In this document: one piece after another, positions 7,276-10,371 of the stretch
Position numbering within the stretch: position 1 is the stretch's first letter
Layout of the letters: the number at the start of each line of letters is the position of its first letter
Assembly: GCA_023429275.1 (NCBI GenBank)
Contig: JAEYWB010000243.1
Span: 1-10,371, forward strand
Source: Planctomycetota bacterium
GTDB taxonomy: Bacteria > Planctomycetota > Planctomycetia > Planctomycetales > Planctomycetaceae
Direction: 5' to 3'
DNA: 10,371 nucleotides
Translations under genes and position numbers: made by a program
The notes under the pieces: model-generated
Database searches by the model: none
The model's input: only the letters and a program-made list of their open reading frames with translations
What the model was told of the DNA's origin: nothing

Positions 7276-8706
7276 TCAAACCGCTTCGACCGCCTGGTTC
7301 GCCAACGGGAGCTGGACGACGAACCGGCTCCCCCGGCCGAGCTCGCTCGCGACCGAGACCTCTCCCTTGAAGACCTCGGTCAGGTGCTTGACGATCGCCA
7401 GGCCGAGTCCCGTTCCGCCGGCGGCCCGCGATCGGGCCTTGTCGACCCGGTAGAACCGCTCGAAGATCCGGGACTGATTCTCACGGGAGATCCCGACCCC
7501 CGTATCCTCGACGACGATCTCCGCACGCCCCCCGGAGAGCAGGCCCGAGACTTCCACCTGGCCCCCCGCCGAGGTGTACGAGATCGCATTCCGGACGAGA
7601 TTGTTGAGGATCGTCCGGACGCCGTCGGGATCCGCGAGGACCGTCAGGTCGGGGCGGATGTCTGCGGCCATCAGCTGGATGCCCGCCTGATCCGCGACAG
7701 GCTTATGGACGGCAACGCATTCCCGGATCAGCTCCTCGAGCGGGACCTCGCAGATTTCGAACGCTTCCGGCTCCGATTCGATCCGTGCCAGCCGCAGCAT
7801 GTCGAGGATCAGCGTCTGCAGCCGCTCCGCCTGGGTCAGAATCTGTTCGAGGAAGCGGCGATTGTTGGCCTCGTCGTCGATCGCGCCGTCGAGCAGCGTC
7901 TCGGTGTAGGCCTGGATCGACGTCAGCGGCGTCTTGAGCTCGTGCGAGACATTCGACACGAACTCGCGCCGCATCTGTTCGAGCCGCCGGAGCTCGGTGA
8001 CGTCGTGCGCGACGATGAGCACTCCCCGGCCGAGTTCATCGGGTAGCGGCACGACCGAGACCGCGGCGATCCGTTTGCGGCGCGTCAGGGCGATCTCGCG
8101 CCGCACCGGAGACCGCTGCTTGAGCACCTCGGCGGTCACCTGCTGCAGGGCCGGGTTGCGGATCGATTCCCACGCGTACCGCCCGTAGGCGTCGCGAGAT
8201 CCGATGTCGAAGAACATCTGCCCGGCGACATTCACGTACAGCAGCCGTTCCTCGGCGTCGATGACGAGTACCCCCTCCTGCATCGTCCCGAGGACCCCTT
8301 CGAGCAGCGTCGAATCCTGCTCGAGTTCCATCTGGCGTTTCTCGAGTTCGTCGACACGCTCGCAGGCGGTGCGGCTGAGGCTGACGACCGAACGGCCGGC
8401 GCTGTCGAGCTCGGTCTTGCCTGTCAGCCAGTTGATCGACGGAACGGCCCGGTCATGCCCCGGAGTTCGCACGTCCGACTCAACCTGCGTGGCGAGTTGT
8501 TCGATCTCCGACGAGACCCCGAGAACGTTTCGGGTCCACCAGGCCGCCAGTCCGGTCGAGCAGAGAAGCGAGACGGAAGCGGCCAGCCACCACGCCCAGC
8601 TGAAGCCGTCCTTCAGGGCGAAGACCAGGAGGGCCAGCAGCGTCGGAGTGGTCGTTGCCACCAGCGTGAGCCGAAGCAGGCGCGACTGGTGGAATGGGAC
8701 GGGCAT
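7276..8706 (-). CDS. Membrane sensor histidine kinase, PhoR/WalK-like (PAS-HisKA-HATPase)
   Basis: The 476-residue protein senses a signal and autophosphorylates on His before passing phosphate to a response regulator. Two N-terminal membrane helices (about 9-31 and 36-57) are joined by only four or five residues, so there is almost no outside sensor domain. A coiled linker (about 60-135) leads to a PAS domain (about 133-238; [16 protein letters not shown]). The HisKA dimerisation helix carries phospho-acceptor His 255 in [15 protein letters not shown]. The HATPase domain shows the N box ([13 protein letters not shown], 367-379), G1 (EDTGVGIS, 400-407), F box (IFERFYRVD, 414-422) and G2 ([10 protein letters not shown], 430-439). 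ATG 8706 is chosen; a TTG directly before it is also in frame, and no Shine-Dalgarno is apparent. Domain order matches PhoR, which normally pairs with PhoB, but no response regulator gene is in the window, so I give no symbol. The signal is unknown. Confidence 0.93.
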   Translation of the reverse strand: MPVPFHQSRLLRLTLVATTTPTLLALLVFALKDGFSWAWWLAASVSLLCSTGLAAWWTRNVLGVSSEIEQLATQVESDVRTPGHDRAVPSINWLTGKTELDSAGRSVVSLSRTACERVDELEKRQMELEQDSTLLEGVLGTMQEGVLVIDAEERLLYVNVAGQMFFDIGSRDAYGRYAWESIRNPALQQVTAEVLKQRSPVRREIALTRRKRIAAVSVVPLPDELGRGVLIVAHDVTELRRLEQMRREFVSNVSHELKTPLTSIQAYTETLLDGAIDDEANNRRFLEQILTQAERLQTLILDMLRLARIESEPEAFEICEVPLEELIRECVAVHKPVADQAGIQLMAADIRPDLTVLADPDGVRTILNNLVRNAISYTSAGGQVEVSGLLSGGRAEIVVEDTGVGISRENQSRIFERFYRVDKARSRAAGGTGLGLAIVKHLTEVFKGEVSVASELGRGSRFVVQLPLANQAVEAV

Positions 8707-8758
8707 CAACGCAAGAGGAGGGAAACAGGGAGGTCGGGCGAAAGGAGGGACCGGTCCG

Positions 8759-8787
8759 ATTATGTCAGGAACGGGCAGGGGGGCGAA
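8759..8787 (-). promoter_or_regulatory. Candidate promoter of the histidine kinase gene
   Basis: On the - strand TTCGCC (8782-8787, only 3 of 6) and CATAAT (8759-8764, 5 of 6) lie 17 bases apart, between the terminator of the upstream small gene and the kinase start. The -10 box and its three downstream bases (CATAATCGG) are identical to those of the pilin-like gene promoter near 10146. The weak -35 box keeps this tentative. Confidence 0.35.
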
Positions 8788-8830
8788 GGTTCGGGCGGGA
8801 ATATCGGCGGAAGGTGCGGAAGCCGACCAT

Positions 8831-8862
8831 CAAAAAAAGAAGGGTTGGCCAAGGCCAACCCC
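8831..8862 (-). terminator. Intrinsic terminator after the acidic-protein gene
   Basis: A perfect 9-base stem (8842-8850 with 8853-8861, GGGTTGGCC and GGCCAACCC) with a two-base apex is followed on the - strand by TT, C and seven T (8832-8841 region). This is a classic Rho-independent terminator, 30 bases past the stop at 8892, and it separates the small gene from the histidine kinase gene. Confidence 0.92.
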
Positions 8863-8891
8863 ACGAAACCAGTAGCGGTGATCGGTGCAGA

Positions 8892-9182
8892 CTAGAAGTC
8901 GTCTTCTTCCTGCTCTTCGCCGAGGCCGGCGAGGACCGAGGCATCGACCGGACCGTGATCGTAGCAGTCTTCGTCGTGCCAGAGAGGAAGGCCGGCGGCA
9001 TAACGGGCAGCCAGCATGCGAACTTTGTCTTCGGAACCGGGCTTTGCGGGGGTCGGGGTCAGAGGGTCGACGCCGAGGGAGTTGAAGTCTTCGACTTCGT
9101 ACTCACCTTCCGCTTCATCCATGCTGAGTTCCGTTCCGATGGCCAGATCAAGATCCGGATCAACCTCGAAATCGAAATCCAT
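8892..9182 (-). CDS. Small acidic protein of unknown function (96 aa)
   Basis: I do not recognise a named family. The 96-residue product from ATG 9182 is strongly acidic: 28 Asp/Glu against four Lys/Arg. It has an acidic N-terminal half (MDFDFEVDPDLDLAIG to about 40), a short Pro/Thr linker (LTPTPAKPGS, 41-50), a likely helix with the only concentration of basic residues (EDKVRMLAARYAAGLPLWHDEDCYDHG, 51-77) and a terminal acidic run (EEQEEDDF, 89-96). There is no signal peptide or membrane segment, so it is presumably cytoplasmic. It is real on several grounds: AGGAG seven bases before the ATG, a TTGACA promoter candidate upstream and a strong terminator downstream. It is transcribed alone. 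The helix resembles short conserved segments I have seen in planctomycete hypothetical proteins, but this is an impression. The open frame to 9443 covers the leader and is not coding. Confidence 0.82.
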   Translation of the reverse strand: MDFDFEVDPDLDLAIGTELSMDEAEGEYEVEDFNSLGVDPLTPTPAKPGSEDKVRMLAARYAAGLPLWHDEDCYDHGPVDASVLAGLGEEQEEDDF

Positions 9183-9380
9183 GTGCAGACTCCTATGCAA
9201 GTGACAGCAGAAATATGTGTGGCGCCCGGGAAAGCCACGTCTTCGATGCAGCGTGCTGTCCTTGCAGAGTCCCCACGGTGACAGCCTGAGGGGCTGGGCG
9301 AATCCTTCGCGCGAGGTGGGGCAACTGAAGTCGAAAACAGGAGGGCTTGGCTGAGGCAGGTCGTCAACCGGGCGAGGCTG

Positions 9381-9409
9381 ATTTTTCGTCGAATGTTCGG
9401 AATTGTCAA
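9381..9409 (-). promoter_or_regulatory. Candidate promoter of the acidic-protein gene, with long leader
   Basis: On the - strand a perfect TTGACA (9404-9409) precedes AAAAAT (9381-9386, 4 of 6) by 17 bases. It predicts a leader of about 190 nt before ATG 9182. The leader shows only weak self-complementary pieces (for example CAGCC with GGCTG near 9282-9296) and no riboswitch class I can name. Three dyads lie just upstream. Confidence 0.5.
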
Positions 9410-9425
9410 CAAAATTCTGCCGAGT

Positions 9426-9472
9426 TTGTTCGCACGTGAACAATGCTGCCGCAGCAACTTAGATCAAGTTGC
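9426..9472. repeat. Cluster of three adjacent inverted repeats upstream of a promoter
   Basis: Three perfect dyads occupy 47 bases: TTGTTC with GAACAA spaced by 6 (9426-9443), TGCTGC with GCAGCA spaced by 1 (9444-9456), and GCAACTT with AAGTTGC spaced by 5 (9454-9472). They lie 17 bases upstream of the TTGACA box of the acidic-protein gene and downstream of the terminator of the pilin-like gene. None has a T tract, so operators for dimeric regulators are more likely than terminators. The rest of the 328-base gap 9183-9510 holds the promoter and leader. Confidence 0.5.
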
Positions 9473-9510
9473 CGAGTCGCTCTTAACCCCCGGATCGATC
9501 TTCGAATCTT

Positions 9511-9552
9511 GAAAAAAACTGGACCCGCCGGCTGTCTTGCGTGCGGGTCCAG
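9511..9552 (-). terminator. Intrinsic terminator after the pilin-like gene
   Basis: A perfect 10-base stem (CTGGACCCGC at 9519-9528 with GCGGGTCCAG at 9543-9552) has a 14-base loop and is followed on the - strand by seven T (9512-9518). It lies 30 bases past the stop of the pilin-like gene and points only in the - direction. Confidence 0.93.
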
Positions 9553-9582
9553 AGAGCCTTTCGTCAGATCAAGTCGCACTGA

Positions 9583-10053
9583 TCAGACGGCTGCATCGAG
9601 ATCGACTTCGAGGGGGATCGGAGCGGAAGCCGCGTCGTTCTTCTGTTTCGGCTTCTTCCTTTTCGGCTGCTCCGGCTTCTTCGGCTCTTCGGGCTCGTCG
9701 ACTTTCATCTTCTTCTGTTCTGCCTGCGGCTGAGCCTTCCGCTCGTCCTGCGGCTGAGCCTTGTGCAGACGCTCGATCTCCGCGTCAAGCTTCCTGAGCG
9801 AGACCTCGACCGGCTCCTGCGTGAAGCTCGACCCGGCGGTCCAGGCGGAACCGTGCTTGATCCCCTCGTAGTGATAGCTCTGGTCGAGGCTGCGGAACGC
9901 CCGCGCGAGGTCGGTCATTTCGCCATCCACCGAGCGGGCCACTGCCGAGAGTCCGACCGTCGCTCCCACGAGACCGACCGTTCCGAGAAGCACCGTCTCG
10001 GCGGAAAGAATCATCCCCTGTTCGTCTGCCCAGAGACTCTTCCACAAGTTCAT
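9583..10053 (-). CDS. Pilin-like small membrane protein with Lys/Pro/Glu-rich tail
   Basis: The 156-residue product from ATG 10053 begins MNLWKSLWADEQG, then a hydrophobic helix (about 14-39, MILSAETVLLGTVGLVGATVGL). A short basic start, Asp-Glu-Gln-Gly and a following helix with an early Glu resemble a class III (Flp-type) prepilin, cleaved after Gly 13 by a TadV-like peptidase. Here Glu 19 falls at +6, not +5. The next part (SVDGEMTDLARAFRSLDQSYHYEGIKHGSAWTAGSSF, 41-77) matches a pattern I recall in abundant planctomycete pilin-like hypotheticals (GELNDVADAIGSLNQSY). Residues 95-140 form an extreme low-complexity tail with a near tandem repeat (KAQPQDER, KAQPQAEQ) and KxEEPKKPEQPKRKKPK. This tail is unusual for a pilin. 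The gene is transcribed alone with its own promoter and terminator; no tad assembly genes are in the window. A pilus role is inference; a small envelope protein is the alternative. Confidence 0.8.
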   Translation of the reverse strand: MNLWKSLWADEQGMILSAETVLLGTVGLVGATVGLSAVARSVDGEMTDLARAFRSLDQSYHYEGIKHGSAWTAGSSFTQEPVEVSLRKLDAEIERLHKAQPQDERKAQPQAEQKKMKVDEPEEPKKPEQPKRKKPKQKNDAASAPIPLEVDLDAAV

Positions 10054-10145
10054 GGCGAAACCAGCTTTCCAGATCTGTCGGCGTTCTGCGGTTCGCCGAC
10101 GGGCCGTAACAGTTGCGTGTGTGGCGGCCGAGTCTGGATGTGCCG

Positions 10146-10173
10146 ATTATGCGGAAGGTGCGACCTGTGTCAA
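10146..10173 (-). promoter_or_regulatory. Likely sigma70-type promoter of the pilin-like gene
   Basis: On the - strand a perfect TTGACA (10168-10173) is followed after 16 bases by CATAAT (10146-10151, 5 of 6). The predicted leader to ATG 10053 is about 85 nt. This is the closest match to the consensus in the window, and lies cleanly between the tRNA terminator and the gene. Confidence 0.65.
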
Positions 10174-10205
10174 GAAGTTGAAACAGGGAGGTCTGGGGGG
10201 GGCAA

Positions 10206-10274
10206 AGGCCTAGGGCCTGGTGCCCAGGGCCAGAGAAAAAAGACGAAGCGCCGGATCGGCTCTCGACCCTGGGC
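10206..10274. repeat. GC-rich palindromic spacer sequence
   Basis: The spacer contains CCTGG-TGC-CCAGG (10216-10228) inside a low-complexity run of GGCC, TAGGGCC and CCCAGGGCC, and the 8-base inverted pair GCCCAGGG (10222-10229) and CCCTGGGC (10267-10274). An A run at 10236-10241 lies between. It is non-coding. It may be an extragenic repeat unit or a weak backup terminator for the tRNA; neither can be decided from one copy. Confidence 0.35.
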
Positions 10275-10285
10275 TCTCGGCCAAT

Positions 10286-10310
10286 AAAAAAAGCCGCAGT
10301 TGCCTGCGGC
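10286..10310 (-). terminator. Intrinsic terminator of the tRNA-Ala gene
   Basis: A perfect 7-base stem (GCCGCAG at 10293-10299 with CTGCGGC at 10304-10310) and four-base loop is followed on the - strand by seven T (10286-10292). It starts seven bases past the tRNA 3' end. Confidence 0.92.
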
Positions 10311-10316
10311 CTCAGG

Positions 10317-10371
10317 TGGAGGCGAAGGGAGTCGAACCCTCGACCTCAGCATTGCGAACGCTGCGCTCTCC
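10317..10371 (-). tRNA. tRNA-Ala, anticodon CGC (5' end outside window)
   Basis: On the - strand the window edge begins in the D arm. Next come a 5-base anticodon stem (CAGCG with TGCTG) around the 7-base loop TTCGCAA, so the anticodon is CGC at 10354-10356 and reads GCG (Ala). A 5-base variable region follows, then a T arm with stem GAGGG/CCCTT and loop TTCGACT, and the acceptor 3' strand CGCCTCC with discriminator A73. Position 70 is U and position 73 is A, as expected for the alanine G3:U70 identity pair, although base 3 is outside the window. No CCA is encoded (CCT follows), so the CCA end must be added by nucleotidyltransferase. Confidence 0.9.

Noticed and set aside
9443..9797. + strand open frames of 96 and 86 codons opposite the pilin-like gene
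   Set aside because: They cover a strong terminator and the antisense of the Lys/Pro/Glu tail; the Phe/Ser-rich composition is the mirror of Lys/Glu codons.
10170..10352. - strand open frame of 60 codons near the right edge
   Set aside because: It runs through the tRNA, its terminator and the palindromic spacer, so it is not a gene.

Overview
The window reads as chromosomal DNA from a GC-rich planctomycete, probably Planctomycetaceae-like. This is inference from gene types, not a database match. Supporting signs are a very large membrane Ser/Thr kinase with a PD40/TolB-type repeat ectodomain, a planctomycete-style pilin-like small protein, a remnant of a large redoxin/monooxygenase-type protein, and sparse Shine-Dalgarno use on several genes.

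Layout. The left edge (+ strand, about 1-633) holds the 3' part of an HNH endonuclease gene, directly followed by the C-terminal remnant of an unrelated secreted-enzyme-type protein. Everything else is on the - strand. From left to right it is: a receptor-type Ser/Thr protein kinase split by a one-base frameshift (710-4041); aspS, aspartyl-tRNA synthetase (4200-5969); rnhA, ribonuclease HI (6167-6694); infA, translation initiation factor IF-1 (6857-7075); a PhoR-like sensor histidine kinase (7276-8706); a 96-residue acidic protein of unknown function (8892-9182); a 156-residue pilin-like membrane protein with a highly charged tail (9583-10053); and a 5'-truncated tRNA-Ala(CGC) with its terminator at the right edge.

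Organisation. The - strand genes are not packed as an operon: gaps of 150-400 bases separate them. Several have their own sigma70-like promoter (infA, aspS, the acidic protein, the pilin-like gene). Three strong intrinsic terminators (after the tRNA, the pilin-like gene and the acidic-protein gene) isolate the two small genes as single units. aspS, infA, rnhA and tRNA-Ala are housekeeping translation/replication genes; the kinase and histidine kinase are signalling genes without a visible partner here.

I see no CRISPR array, complete mobile element or convincing new multi-gene system. The points most worth a second look are the kinase frameshift at a three-base G run, its duplicated ectodomain, the gene remnant against the HNH gene, the His31/Gly83 signature of AspRS, the cluster of three dyads upstream of the acidic-protein gene, and the two small uncharacterised proteins.
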